NCBI RefSeq assembly: GCF_000959445.1
Contig: NZ_CP009631.1
Coordinates: 2,418,001-2,482,000 of the forward strand
DNA length: 64,000 nt
Direction of reading: 5' to 3'
Source of the DNA: Burkholderia vietnamiensis LMG 10929
Lineage (GTDB): Bacteria; Pseudomonadota; Gammaproteobacteria; Burkholderiales; Burkholderiaceae
Shown: positions 54,432-63,568 of the stretch, in pieces
Layout of the letters: each line of letters begins with the position of its first letter
Numbering within the stretch: the stretch's first letter is position 1
The notes under the pieces: generated by a model
The model's database searches: none
The model's input: only the letters and a program-made list of their open reading frames with translations
What the model was told of the DNA's origin: nothing
Program-made: the position numbers and the translations under genes

Positions 54432-55889
54432 TCACGCGGCGGCGTCCGCGCCTTCGGCGGGCGTCCAGCCGCCGCCGAGCGCGCGATACAGCGCGATCGC
54501 GTTCGCGAGGCGCAGCTCCTTGAGCCGGATCAGCGCCTGGCCCGACTCGTAGGTGCTGCGCTGCGCGTCGAGCAGCTCGAGGTAGGTCGCGACGCCGGCC
54601 GCATAGCGACGCTCGGCGAGTTTCAGCCGGGCGCCGTCGGCCGCGTAGACGTCCTGCTGCGCCGCGAGCTGGCGATCGATCCAGCCGCGTGCGGCGAACG
54701 CGTCGGCCACTTCGCGGAACGCCGTCTGCACGGTCTTCTCGTATTCGGCGACGGCGATGTACTTGCGCGCGTCGGCCACGTCGAGATTGGCGCGATTGCG
54801 CCCGCCCGCGAAGATCGGCAGCGTGATGCGCGGCGCAAACGACCAGACGCTGGTACCCGCCGCGAACAGGCTCGAGAACGCGTCGCTGACCGAGCCGTAG
54901 TCGGTCGTCAGCGCAATGCGCGGGAAGAATGCCGCGCGCGCCGCGCCGATCTGCGCGTTCGCGGCCTGCAGACGCGACTCGGCCTGACGGACGTCGGGCC
55001 GCCGTTCGAGCAACGCGCTCGGCGCGCCGGGCGCGACCGGCGCGATGGTAAGCGCGTCGAGCGTCGCGCCGTCGGCCGGCGCCTCGCGCGCGAAATCGCC
55101 GGCGAGCAGCTGCAGCGCGCGCAGCGCTTGCGCATGCTCGCGCTGCAGCCCGGCCTGCGACGCACGCGCGGACGCCACCAGCATCTCGGCCGAGCGCAGC
55201 TCGATCGCATCGCTCGTGCCGGCCGCGTAGCGGCGCCGCGTGAGCGCGGCGATGCGTTCGCGCGCGTCGAGCGTGCGCTGCGCCAGCGCCAGTTGCTCCT
55301 GCAACGATCGTTGCGCGACATACGCGCCGGCGACTTCGGCGATCACGCCGATGCGCACCGTGCGCTGCGCATACGCCGTCGCGAAATAGTCGGCGAGTGC
55401 GGCATCCGACAGGCTGCGCACGCGGCCGAACAGGTCCAGCTCGTAGGCGCTGATGCCGACGCCCGCCCGATACAGCCCGCTCACCGCGCTCTGGCGCACC
55501 ACCGGGTCGTACTGGCGGGTGCGGTCGTAGGCGAGGTTCGCATCGAGCGACGGCAGCTGGTCCGCGCGCTGCACGCCGTACAGCGCGCGCGCTTCGTCGA
55601 GCCGGCCGGCCGCGATCCGCAGGTCGCGATTGTTCGCGAGCGCAGCGTCGATCCACGCCTGCAGCGTGGGGTCGGTGAAGTAGGCGCGCCAGTCGTCGAG
55701 CAGCGCTGCATCGGCCGATGCCGACGCAGCGGGCTCGCCACCCTGCCCGCCGTCCGGCGCTGCGTAGCTGGCCGGCACGGGCGCGGCCGGCCGTTCGTAG
55801 TGCGGCGCGAGCGAGCAGCCCGCGAGTGCGAGCGCCGCGGCCAGCGCGAGCGGGACGCGGCCCGCCATGCGGCGATTGAGCGCGACCAT
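54432..55889 (-). CDS. RND efflux outer membrane factor, OprM/OpcM-type lipoprotein
   Basis: 485 aa. Signal peptide with lipobox LAGCS (cysteine at about residue 25). Two OEP domains typical of TolC-like channels follow, with DWRAYFTDPTLQAWIDAAL, YELDLFGRVRSLSDAAL and LPIFAGGRNRANL. Its ATG overlaps the stop of the pump gene. In B. cenocepacia the comparable locus near ornibactin is, from memory, the pump called RND-3; I use no specific symbol. Confidence 0.92.
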   Translation of the reverse strand: MVALNRRMAGRVPLALAAALALAGCSLAPHYERPAAPVPASYAAPDGGQGGEPAASASADAALLDDWRAYFTDPTLQAWIDAALANNRDLRIAAGRLDEARALYGVQRADQLPSLDANLAYDRTRQYDPVVRQSAVSGLYRAGVGISAYELDLFGRVRSLSDAALADYFATAYAQRTVRIGVIAEVAGAYVAQRSLQEQLALAQRTLDARERIAALTRRRYAAGTSDAIELRSAEMLVASARASQAGLQREHAQALRALQLLAGDFAREAPADGATLDALTIAPVAPGAPSALLERRPDVRQAESRLQAANAQIGAARAAFFPRIALTTDYGSVSDAFSSLFAAGTSVWSFAPRITLPIFAGGRNRANLDVADARKYIAVAEYEKTVQTAFREVADAFAARGWIDRQLAAQQDVYAADGARLKLAERRYAAGVATYLELLDAQRSTYESGQALIRLKELRLANAIALYRALGGGWTPAEGADAAA

Positions 55890-58800
55890 CAATGCGAACC
55901 CTCCATCGTCGTCGGCTGCGACGCGCCGCGCCGGCGCGGGCCGACGTCGAACACGCGGCCGACCATCACGAAAAACAGCGGCACGAGAAACACCGCGAGC
56001 ACCGTGGCCGTGATCACGCCGCCGAGCACGCCGGTGCCGATCGCCATTTGCGCGCCGGACGCCGCGCCCGACGCGAACGCGAGCGGCAGCACGCCGACGC
56101 CGAACGCGAGCGACGTCATCACGATCGGCCGCAGCCGCAGGCGGGCGGCCTCGCGCGCGGCGTCGATCAGCGGCATGCGCTGCGCGACCAGATCCTTCGC
56201 GACTTCGACGATCAGGATCGCGTTCTTCGCCGACAAGCCGATCGTCGCGATCAGCCCGACCTTGAAGTAGATGTCGTTCGGCATCGCGCGCAACGTGACG
56301 CCGAGCACCGCGCCGATCACGCCGAGCGGAACGACCAGCATCACCGCGAACGGAATCGACCAGCTCTCGTACAGCGCCGCGAGCGCGAGGAACACCACCA
56401 GCACCGACAGCGCGAACAGCATCGGCGCCTGCGCGCCCGACAGCCGCTCCTCGAACGACTGTCCCGACCACGCGTGGCCGATTCCCGCCGGCAGCGTCGC
56501 GGCAAGCCGCTCGAGCGCGGCCATCGCTTCGCCGCTGCTGTGTCCCGGCGCGGCCGAGCCGTTGATCGTGAACGACGGGAAGCCGTTGTAGCGCGTGAGC
56601 TGCGGCGGCCCGAGCGTCCAGCGCAGCGTCGTGAACGCCGCGAGCGGCACCATCTCGCCGCGCGCGTTGCGCACGCGCAGCTTCTTCACGTCGTCGGGAT
56701 CGACGCGATGCTGGCCGTCGGCCTGCACGATCACGCGGCGCACCTGCGTGCCGTGCATGAAGTCGCCGATGTAGTCGGAGCCGAACATCACCGCGAGCGT
56801 CGTGTTGATCTCGTCCATCGACACGCCGAGCGCCGACGCCTTCGCGCGATCGACGTCGAGCTTCAGTTGCGGCGCGTCCTGCATGCCGGCGAACATCACG
56901 TCGGTCAGCGCAGGGTCGCGGCCGGCCGCCGCGAGCAACTGTTCGCGCGCGGCGCTGAACGCCGCGTAGTCGAGCCCGCCGCGGTTCTGCAGCCGGAAGT
57001 CGAAGCCGCTCGTCGAGCCGAGATCGGGCAAGGCCGGCGCGTTCATCGCGAACACCGTCGTGTTCGGCGTGCCCGCGAAGCGCGCGTTGATGCGCGCGAC
57101 GATCGCCTGCACGTGATCGCGCGCGGCCTTGCGCGCACGCCAGTCCTTCAGCGAGACGAAGATCATCCCGCCGTTCGGCCCTTCGCCGTACAGGTTGAAG
57201 CCGCCGAGCGCGAACGTGTACGCGGCCGGCTCCTCGCGGCGCAGGTACGCGTCGACCTCGCGCACGCTGCGCATCGTCTCGGCGAGCGGCGTGCCCTGCG
57301 GCCGGATCACCATCACCATGAAGTTGCCCTGATCCTCGTCGGGCAGGAACGCGCTCGGCAGTTGCGTGAGCATCAGCACCGCGGCCGCGGTCAGCGCGCC
57401 GTACACGACGAGCCAGCGCAGCGGCCTGGCGAGCATCGTGCCGACGCGCGTCGCATAGCGCTGCGTCGCGCGCGCGACGAAGCGGTTGAACGCGCCGAAG
57501 AAGCCGCGCTTGTCGTGATGGCCGCCGTCCACCGGCTTGAGCAGCGTCGCGCACAGCGCGGGCGTCAGCGACAGCGCGAGAAACGCCGAGAAGGCGATCG
57601 ACACCGCGAGCGCGAGCGCGAACTGCCTGTAGATGTTGCCCACCGCGCCGCCGAAGAACGCCATCGGCACGAACACCGAGGTCAGCACCACCGTGATGCC
57701 GACGATCGCGCCGCTGATCTGCTGCATCGCCTTGACGGTCGCTTCGTACGGCTCGAGCCGCTCCTCGACCATCAGCCGCTCGACGTTCTCGACGACGACG
57801 ATCGCATCGTCGACGAGGATGCCGATCGCGAGCACCATGCCGAACATCGTCAGCACGTTGATCGAGAAGCCGAGCGCCTGCATCACGCCGAACGTGCCCG
57901 CGAGCGCGACCGGCACGACGAGCGTCGGGATCAGCGTCGCGCGCAGGTTCTGCATGAACAGGAACATCACGAGGAACACCAGCACGCCGGCCTCGATCAG
58001 CGTCGTGACGACCTTGTTCATCGACACGCGCACGAACGACGACGTCTCGTACGGGATCTGGTACTTCACGCCCGGCGGGAAGTACGCGGACAGCTCGTCC
58101 ATCGCCGCGCGCACGCGCCGCTCGGTCGCGACCGCGTTCGAGCCGGGCGCGAGCTTGATCCCCATGCCGGTCGCGACCTTGCCGTTCACGTACGACGGAT
58201 AGTTGTAGTCGTTGCCGCCGAACTCGACGCGCGCGACGTCGCGCAGATAGAGCGCGGAGCCGTCCGGCTGCGTGCGCAGCGCGATCGCGCCGAAATCGGC
58301 CGGCGTCTTCAGCGGCGCGTCGGCGAACACCGTCGCGGCGATCGGCGCGCTGTCCGGCACCGCGCTGCGGCCGATGTCGCCGATCGTCACGCGCGCGTTG
58401 TGCGCACGCACGGCCGACGCGATGTCCGACGCGGTGACGCCATGTCCGGCCAGCTTGTCCGGGTCCGGCCAGATCCGCATCGCGTATTCGGCGCCCCAGA
58501 ACTGCACGCGGCCGACGCCGTCGACGCGGCGCAGCGCCTGCACGACGTTCGCCGACGCGTATTCGCCGAGCTGCACGTCGGTCATGCGGCCGTCGTCCGA
58601 CGTCAGCGACACGACCAGCTGGATGTTGTCCGCTGCCTTCTCGACCTGGATGCCGGCGCGCCGCACCGGTTCGGGCAGCCGCGCGTCGACCGTCTTCAGC
58701 CGGTTCTGCACTTCGACGGCCGCGAGATCGGCGTTCACGCCCTGCTTGAAGGTCAGATAGAGCGATGCGCTCCCGGCGCTGCTGCTCGCCGACGTGTACA

Positions 58801-59026
58801 ACAGCCCCGGCGCGCCGTTCATCTCGCGCTCGATCAGCGCGGTCACCGATTCCTCGACGACCTGCGCGGACGCGCCCGGGTAAGACGCATAGATGCTGAC
58901 GACGGGCGGCGCGATGTCGGGATACTGCGCGACCGGCAGCGCACGAATCGCGAAGCCGCCGCCGAGCAGGATGAACAGCGCGATCACCCATGCGAACACG
59001 GGGCGATCGATGAAGAAACGTGCCAT
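55889..59026 (-). CDS. HAE1-family RND efflux transporter (AcrB/MexB-like)
   Basis: 1045 aa, standard for the family. Twelve membrane helices with two large periplasmic loops. It begins MARFFIDRPVFAWVIAL; the proton-relay aspartates are in GILVDDAIVVVENVER, with GLSAKNAILIVEVAKD in the second half. Drug substrates cannot be read from sequence. It lies 14 bases after the adaptor gene and overlaps the outer-membrane factor gene, forming one operon. Confidence 0.95.
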   Translation of the reverse strand: MARFFIDRPVFAWVIALFILLGGGFAIRALPVAQYPDIAPPVVSIYASYPGASAQVVEESVTALIEREMNGAPGLLYTSASSSAGSASLYLTFKQGVNADLAAVEVQNRLKTVDARLPEPVRRAGIQVEKAADNIQLVVSLTSDDGRMTDVQLGEYASANVVQALRRVDGVGRVQFWGAEYAMRIWPDPDKLAGHGVTASDIASAVRAHNARVTIGDIGRSAVPDSAPIAATVFADAPLKTPADFGAIALRTQPDGSALYLRDVARVEFGGNDYNYPSYVNGKVATGMGIKLAPGSNAVATERRVRAAMDELSAYFPPGVKYQIPYETSSFVRVSMNKVVTTLIEAGVLVFLVMFLFMQNLRATLIPTLVVPVALAGTFGVMQALGFSINVLTMFGMVLAIGILVDDAIVVVENVERLMVEERLEPYEATVKAMQQISGAIVGITVVLTSVFVPMAFFGGAVGNIYRQFALALAVSIAFSAFLALSLTPALCATLLKPVDGGHHDKRGFFGAFNRFVARATQRYATRVGTMLARPLRWLVVYGALTAAAVLMLTQLPSAFLPDEDQGNFMVMVIRPQGTPLAETMRSVREVDAYLRREEPAAYTFALGGFNLYGEGPNGGMIFVSLKDWRARKAARDHVQAIVARINARFAGTPNTTVFAMNAPALPDLGSTSGFDFRLQNRGGLDYAAFSAAREQLLAAAGRDPALTDVMFAGMQDAPQLKLDVDRAKASALGVSMDEINTTLAVMFGSDYIGDFMHGTQVRRVIVQADGQHRVDPDDVKKLRVRNARGEMVPLAAFTTLRWTLGPPQLTRYNGFPSFTINGSAAPGHSSGEAMAALERLAATLPAGIGHAWSGQSFEERLSGAQAPMLFALSVLVVFLALAALYESWSIPFAVMLVVPLGVIGAVLGVTLRAMPNDIYFKVGLIATIGLSAKNAILIVEVAKDLVAQRMPLIDAAREAARLRLRPIVMTSLAFGVGVLPLAFASGAASGAQMAIGTGVLGGVITATVLAVFLVPLFFVMVGRVFDVGPRRRGASQPTTMEGSH

Positions 59027-59040
59027 GGTGTATGAACCGG

Positions 59041-60228
59041 TCAGGTTTGGCGGGCGGGCCCGGCCGCTGCGGCCTTCGCCGGCGGTGCCTGCTCGACGGG
59101 CTTCACGACGGTGTCGGGCGCGAACTGCGCGGCGTCGTCGACGATCACGCGCTCGCCGCCCGCGAGGCCGCGCGTGATGCGCCAGTCGCGGCCGCTCATC
59201 CGGTCGGCGACGACTTCGACGTCGCGCACCTTGCCGTTCGGCCCGACCACGCGCACCGACGTGCGCTCGGCCGTGCGCAGCAACGCATCGCGCGGCACCA
59301 GGATCGCGCGCTGATCGACGGCCGCGTCGAGCGAGATCCGCACGTACGCGCCCGGCAGCAGCTCGCGCTCCGGGTTCGGAAACAGCGCGCGCATCGCGAC
59401 CGTGTCGGTGGTCGGATCGACCGCGAGATCGCTGAACAGCAGCCTGCCCTTGAGCGGATACGCGCTGCCGTCGGCGCGCACCAGCGTGACCGTGACGTCG
59501 TGCTGCGCGATGCCGGTCGCCCGCCCGCTCTTCACCGCGCGGCGCAGCGCCTCGACGTCGGCCGCCGGCTGCGAGAAATTCACGTAGATCGGGTCGAGCT
59601 GCTCGACGGTCGTGAGCGGCGTCGCCTGATCCTGGCCGACGAGCGCGCCTTCGGTCACGAGCGCGCGCCGCGCGCGGCCGGCGATCGGCGCAGTGACCGT
59701 CGCGTAGTCGAGCTGAAGCTGTGCGCGGGCGAGCTCGGCCTTCGCGGACACGACCTCGGCCCTCGCCTGCGTATCGGCGGCGACGGCCTCGGTGAGGTCG
59801 CGCTCGCTGACCGCGCGGTCGCGCACCAGGTCGTCGTAGCGGCGGCGTTTGTCGGTGGCGGCGAGCGCGGCGGCCTGCGCCTTCGCGAGCGCGCCCTGCG
59901 CGGCATCGCGCGCCGCCATCAGCGGCGCGGAATCGATGCGGAACAGCACCGCGCCCTGCTTCACTTCCTGCCCTTCGTCGTACGTGCGCGCGGTCACGAT
60001 CCCCGCGACCCGCGCGCGCACTTCCGCCTGCCGATACGCGTCGAGCCGCCCGGGCAATTCGACCGTCATCGGCACCGCGGTCGGGCGCACCGTCACGACG
60101 GTCGCGCTTCGCACGGCCGGCGGCGCGGTATCCGGCCCGCCCTTGCCACATCCGCCCGCGACCAGCATGGCCGCAAGCGCGAGCATCGCGAGCGCGCCGC
60201 GCCGCGTGCCGAAACCCGTGTTGTTCAT
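59041..60228 (-). CDS. RND efflux periplasmic adaptor (membrane fusion protein)
   Basis: 395 aa lipoprotein with lipobox VAGGC (cysteine at about residue 27). Typical MexA/AcrA layout: RLDAYRQAEVRARVAGIV, then a coiled-coil hairpin from about residue 100 to 165, then YATVTAPIAGRARRALVTEGALVG and a beta-barrel with PNPERELLPGAYVRI. GAGGT precedes the ATG. First gene of the pump operon, divergent from tetR. Confidence 0.93.
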   Translation of the reverse strand: MNNTGFGTRRGALAMLALAAMLVAGGCGKGGPDTAPPAVRSATVVTVRPTAVPMTVELPGRLDAYRQAEVRARVAGIVTARTYDEGQEVKQGAVLFRIDSAPLMAARDAAQGALAKAQAAALAATDKRRRYDDLVRDRAVSERDLTEAVAADTQARAEVVSAKAELARAQLQLDYATVTAPIAGRARRALVTEGALVGQDQATPLTTVEQLDPIYVNFSQPAADVEALRRAVKSGRATGIAQHDVTVTLVRADGSAYPLKGRLLFSDLAVDPTTDTVAMRALFPNPERELLPGAYVRISLDAAVDQRAILVPRDALLRTAERTSVRVVGPNGKVRDVEVVADRMSGRDWRITRGLAGGERVIVDDAAQFAPDTVVKPVEQAPPAKAAAAGPARQT

Positions 60229-60287
60229 CTGTGACCTCGGATCGTTCGCCGCCGATAGAAAATGCGGCAGCTCAGGGTGGCCGATTA

Positions 60288-60307
60288 TAATCAGTCACGA
60301 CTGATTA
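60288..60307. promoter_or_regulatory. Perfect 20-bp palindrome, likely TetR operator
   Basis: TAATCAGTC and GACTGATTA are exact inverted repeats around the 2-base centre AC. It lies 60 bases before the pump operon and 73 bases before the repressor gene, the usual place for an AcrR-type operator that controls both. Confidence 0.8.
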
Positions 60308-60379
60308 AATATGCACGTTGTCGAACGATTGGCCTACTGTCTCAATAAAACGACAGCGAACTGTAAGGAAATTCACGCC

Positions 60380-61045
60380 ATGGCCCGCAAGACCCGGGAA
60401 GAATCGCTCGCCATCAAGCACCGGATTCTCGACGCCGCCGAGCTCGTGCTGCTCGAACAGGGCGTCGCGCAGACCGCGATGGCCGACCTCGCCGAAGCGG
60501 CCGGGATGTCGCGCGGCGCCGTATACGGGCATTACCGCAACAAGATGGAAGTCTGTCTGGCGCTGTGCGACCGCGCGTTCGCGCGCACGTCGGAAGGCTT
60601 CGAGGCCGCGGACGGCCTGCCCGCGTTCGCGACGCTGCGGCGCGCCGCGTCGCACTATCTGCGGCAATGCGGCGAGCCGGGCTCGATGCAGCGCGTGCTG
60701 GTGATTCTCTATACGAAGTGCGAACAGAGCGAAGAAAACGGCGCACTGCTGCGCCGGCGCACGCTGCTCGAGCTGCAGATCCTGCGGATCACGAAAGCGC
60801 TGCTGCGCCGCGCGATCGCCGGCGGCGAGCTGGCCGCCGATCTCGACGTGCATCTGGCGGCCGTCTATCTGGTGTCGTTGCTCGAAGGCGTGTTCGCGTC
60901 GATGATCTGGACCGACCGCCTGCGCGGCACCCGCTGGAACGACGCCGAAGCCATGCTCGACGCCGGTTTCGACGCCGTCGAGTCATCCGGGGCGCTGCGC
61001 GTGCGCACGCAAAAATTGCCTGCCGCGCGGAAAGCCGCGCAATAA
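60380..61045 (+). CDS. TetR/AcrR family repressor of the divergent RND pump
   Basis: 221 aa. N-terminal helix-turn-helix: IKHRILDAAELVLLEQG and MADLAEAAGMSRGAVYGHYRNK, at about residues 15-55. The C-terminal part resembles the AcrR-type ligand domain. I chose the ATG at 60380 because AAGGAA lies 9 bases upstream; a longer form from 60311 would start almost inside the operator. Expected to repress both itself and the pump genes and to be released by pump substrates. Confidence 0.92.
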   Translation: MARKTREESLAIKHRILDAAELVLLEQGVAQTAMADLAEAAGMSRGAVYGHYRNKMEVCLALCDRAFARTSEGFEAADGLPAFATLRRAASHYLRQCGEPGSMQRVLVILYTKCEQSEENGALLRRRTLLELQILRITKALLRRAIAGGELAADLDVHLAAVYLVSLLEGVFASMIWTDRLRGTRWNDAEAMLDAGFDAVESSGALRVRTQKLPAARKAAQ

Positions 61046-61105
61046 ATGCTGAATTAACCCCAATTTCCGCACTGCGAAACGAATGGGCCGACCCTCTTTA
61101 AAATT

Positions 61106-61134
61106 TTCAACGTTTCGCGGAACATCGGTAGACT
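61106..61134 (+). promoter_or_regulatory. Candidate sigma-70 promoter of the small RNA
   Basis: TTCAAC (61106-61111), 17 bp, TAGACT (61129-61134), in an AT-rich stretch. A start near 61141 would give a transcript of about 130 bases ending at the hairpin terminator. Confidence 0.5.
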
Positions 61135-61140
61135 GACGCG

Positions 61141-61270
61141 GTCATCATTGCTTAGCGTCTTCGTGATAATCGGGTTCGACCCGGCAGTTCACGCCGCCGT
61201 TCGAAGCGGGCGCGCCCGCAAGTTGGGTCGAACGGCAACGACACGGGCCCCACGCGGGGCCTGTTTTGTT
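61141..61270 (+). ncRNA. Candidate structured small RNA (or attenuated leader of the M23 gene)
   Basis: About 130 bases bounded by a promoter and a terminator. Inside are a CGGG-TTCGA-CCCG hairpin (61171-61183) and a larger element: outer arms CGTTCGA (61198-61204) and TCGAACG (61228-61234), enclosing the 14-bp palindrome GCGGGCGCGCCCGC (61206-61219). I do not recognise an RNA family. The TTCGA hairpin looks like a tRNA T-arm, but no acceptor stem or CCA is present. It could be a free small RNA or a leader controlling the peptidase downstream. Confidence 0.45.
61246..61270 (+). terminator. Rho-independent terminator
   Basis: GGCCCC (61246-61251), loop ACGC, GGGGCC (61256-61261), followed by TGTTTTGTT. 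It lies between the candidate small RNA and the M23 gene. Confidence 0.75.
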
Positions 61271-61353
61271 GCACGCCCGTCGCCCGCCCCGCGCCTGCGC
61301 GGCGCCTTTCGCGCGACGGCTCCTGCCCACACCTCTTTGAACCGCTTTCCTGG

Positions 61354-62622
61354 ATGTGGACACCTTTGGTCAAGCCTGCTGCAACCCCTGATGCCTTCGC
61401 GCCCGGCCGTGCGCAGCGCCTCGTGCGCGCGCTGGTGCCGGCCGCCGTGCTCGGCGCCCTCGCCGCGTTCGGTCTCGCCGCCGCATTGCCGGCGGTTTCG
61501 CAACTGCCCGGCGCCGTCGATTCGGGCACGGCCGTGCTGCCGCAGCGCGTGCTGTCCGACACGCCGTTTCCCACCGCCCAGCATTTCGTGACGAGCGAGC
61601 TGGCACACACGATCGGCGAGCGCCACGCGTTCGCCGATCGCAGCGCGCAGCCCGGCCTGTTCGCGTCGCTCAGCGCGCACCGCAACGACATGCTCGGCTA
61701 TCCGAACCTGTTCCAGTACGCCGAGCCCGACCGGAGCCACGGGATGCGCGCGGGCGACATCGAGCTCACGCTGTCCGACACGCTCGATCGGCTCGACGTG
61801 CCGCCCGAGGTGCGCATCCAGCTCGGCGATCTCGTCACCGGCAAGGTGGCGATGCGTGCGAGTGCGCAGCGCGGCGACTACTACCGGATCGCGTACGACA
61901 CCAACAACGGCACGCCGCACCTCACCGCAGTCGAGCTGCGCGTCGCGGGCCGCAAGTTCGGCGCGATCTGGTTCCACGCGCCGGGCGCCGAGCATGGCGC
62001 GTACTACACGCTCGACGGCGCGCCGCTCGAAGCCGCCGCGTTCACGATGCCGGTCAAGTGGACGCGCATCAGTTCGTTCTTCGGCGAACGCGTGCATCCG
62101 CTGTCGCAGGCGATGGCGTTCCACACCGGCGTCGATCTCGCGGCGCCGACCGGCACGCCGGTCGATGCGGCGGCCGATGGCGTCGTGTCGTTCGTGGGCA
62201 CCGATCCGGGCGGCTACGGCCATTACGTGATCGTCGATCACGCCGACGGCTATTCGACCTACTACGCGCATTTGTCCGCGTACGCGCGCGGGCTGAAGGT
62301 CGGCGAGACGGTGAAGCAGGGTCAGCGCATCGGCTCGGTCGGGATGACGGGCGCGGCGACCGGCCCGCACCTGCACTTCGAAGTGCGCATCGCGAACGAC
62401 CCGGTCGATCCGCTCGTCACGCTCGCCAGCGCGCAAACCGAACTGTCCGACATGCAACGCACCGCGTTCCGTCAGGAAGCCGCGCAGTGGCGGTTCCGCC
62501 TTGCGTCGATCGGCACGACGCCGTTTGCGTTCGCGCAAGGCGACGGCCCGCTGTGGGGCGACTTCGCGGTCGGGCCGTCGACGCTGCGTTCGGTGTTCGA
62601 TACGCATTACGGCGCGTCGTAA
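61354..62622 (+). CDS. M23 family zinc endopeptidase (murein hydrolase)
   Basis: 422 aa. An N-terminal membrane anchor or uncleaved signal lies at about residues 25-47. OapA/LysM-like middle region with AGDIELTLSDTLDRLDVPPEV. The C-terminal LytM domain has complete zinc ligands: HTGVDLAAPTGTPV (HxxxD) and GPHLHFEVR (HxH). It should cut peptidoglycan cross-links in the periplasm. The ribosome binding site is weak. Not obviously linked to its neighbours. Confidence 0.92.
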   Translation: MWTPLVKPAATPDAFAPGRAQRLVRALVPAAVLGALAAFGLAAALPAVSQLPGAVDSGTAVLPQRVLSDTPFPTAQHFVTSELAHTIGERHAFADRSAQPGLFASLSAHRNDMLGYPNLFQYAEPDRSHGMRAGDIELTLSDTLDRLDVPPEVRIQLGDLVTGKVAMRASAQRGDYYRIAYDTNNGTPHLTAVELRVAGRKFGAIWFHAPGAEHGAYYTLDGAPLEAAAFTMPVKWTRISSFFGERVHPLSQAMAFHTGVDLAAPTGTPVDAAADGVVSFVGTDPGGYGHYVIVDHADGYSTYYAHLSAYARGLKVGETVKQGQRIGSVGMTGAATGPHLHFEVRIANDPVDPLVTLASAQTELSDMQRTAFRQEAAQWRFRLASIGTTPFAFAQGDGPLWGDFAVGPSTLRSVFDTHYGAS

Positions 62623-62649
62623 CGTTCGGTCGGGTGTGTGGCCGGGGCG

Positions 62650-62797
62650 GTGACGTGCGTGGGTAACCGCAGGATCGCGATATCGGTCGACGCCGCGCCA
62701 CTCCCGGCGTTTGGTTGATCCGCTGCGGCGGAACGTAGCCGGTGCCCGCGCTGCGCAGCACCGACGCGCGCCGCCGCGTGGCGTCATCGAACCTCAT
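62650..62797 (-). pseudogene. Relic of the secreted serine protease
   Basis: Minus strand encodes AGTGYVPPQRIN, then after a frame change GAASTDIAILRLPTH. These match GRGTAYVPPQRIN and GASTDIAILKLPT of the intact protease at 22.5-23.9 kb, including the catalytic Asp segment. Only about 48 codons remain, with no His or Ser part and no start. A duplicated or recombined fragment is the simplest explanation. Confidence 0.8.
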
Positions 62798-62840
62798 ACC
62801 GCAAGCAAGCGCGCATCACGCACCGCACGCGGCACACCCG

Positions 62841-63566
62841 TCATCGCGCGGGTTCGGTCCGGTCGGGCGTCGTGCGTGCGATCTGCTGCGCACGCTCGCG
62901 GCGCGACAGCAGCCAGCGCGCTGCGCCGTCGAGCGACGTGCACAGCACGAGGTACAGCACCGCGACGAACAGGAAGATCGGCGCCGGATACACCATCAAC
63001 CGGTTGTTCACCTGCGTCGCGACGAACGACAGTTCCGGCACGCCGACGATGTACGCGAGCGACGTGTCCTTCACGAGCGCAACCCACTGGTTCACGAACG
63101 ACGGCGTCATGATCCGGATCGCCTGTGGCAGCAGCACGTGGCGCACCGTCTGCCAGCGCGTGAGCCCGAGCGACAAGCCCGCCTGACGCTGCCCCTCGCC
63201 CGCCGCGACGATGCCCGCGTGCACCGCGTGCGCGAGATAGGCGCCGCCGATCAGCGCGAGCGCGCAGACGACGGTCGCGAGCCCCGGCACGTCCATGTGC
63301 AGCAGCATCGGCATCAGGAAGTACGTCCAGAAGATCAGCATCAGCACCGGAATCGCGCGGAAAAAACCGATGAACGCGAGCAGAAGGACGCGCAGCGGCC
63401 CGCGCGCGAGCGCCATCCCCACACCGAGCGCGACGCCGAGCAGCGCGGACGCGACGGCCGATGCCATCGCCAGCACGAGCGACAACGCGGCGCCGCCGAG
63501 CGGGCCGTCCGGGAAGGCGCCGACGAGCAGATACGGCAGGTTGTCGAGCAACAGCGAAAGGTCCAT
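62841..63566 (-). CDS. Polar amino-acid ABC transporter permease (HisM/GltK-like)
   Basis: 241 aa with about five membrane helices. The permease EAA loop is seen as AGLSLGLTRWQTVRHVLLPQAIRIMTPS. FFRAIPVLMLIFW is typical of the His/Glu/Asp/Arg transporter family. ATG 63566 follows the upstream permease stop by 2 bases. Glutamate/aspartate-type uptake is a guess; binding protein and ATPase lie outside the window. Confidence 0.88.
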   Translation of the reverse strand: MDLSLLLDNLPYLLVGAFPDGPLGGAALSLVLAMASAVASALLGVALGVGMALARGPLRVLLLAFIGFFRAIPVLMLIFWTYFLMPMLLHMDVPGLATVVCALALIGGAYLAHAVHAGIVAAGEGQRQAGLSLGLTRWQTVRHVLLPQAIRIMTPSFVNQWVALVKDTSLAYIVGVPELSFVATQVNNRLMVYPAPIFLFVAVLYLVLCTSLDGAARWLLSRRERAQQIARTTPDRTEPAR

Positions 63567-63568
63567 CG

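Noticed and set aside
61150..61200. tRNA-like sequence (GGTTCGACCC resembling a T-arm)
   Set aside because: No matching acceptor stem, anticodon arm or CCA end can be built around it; treated as a hairpin of the candidate small RNA.
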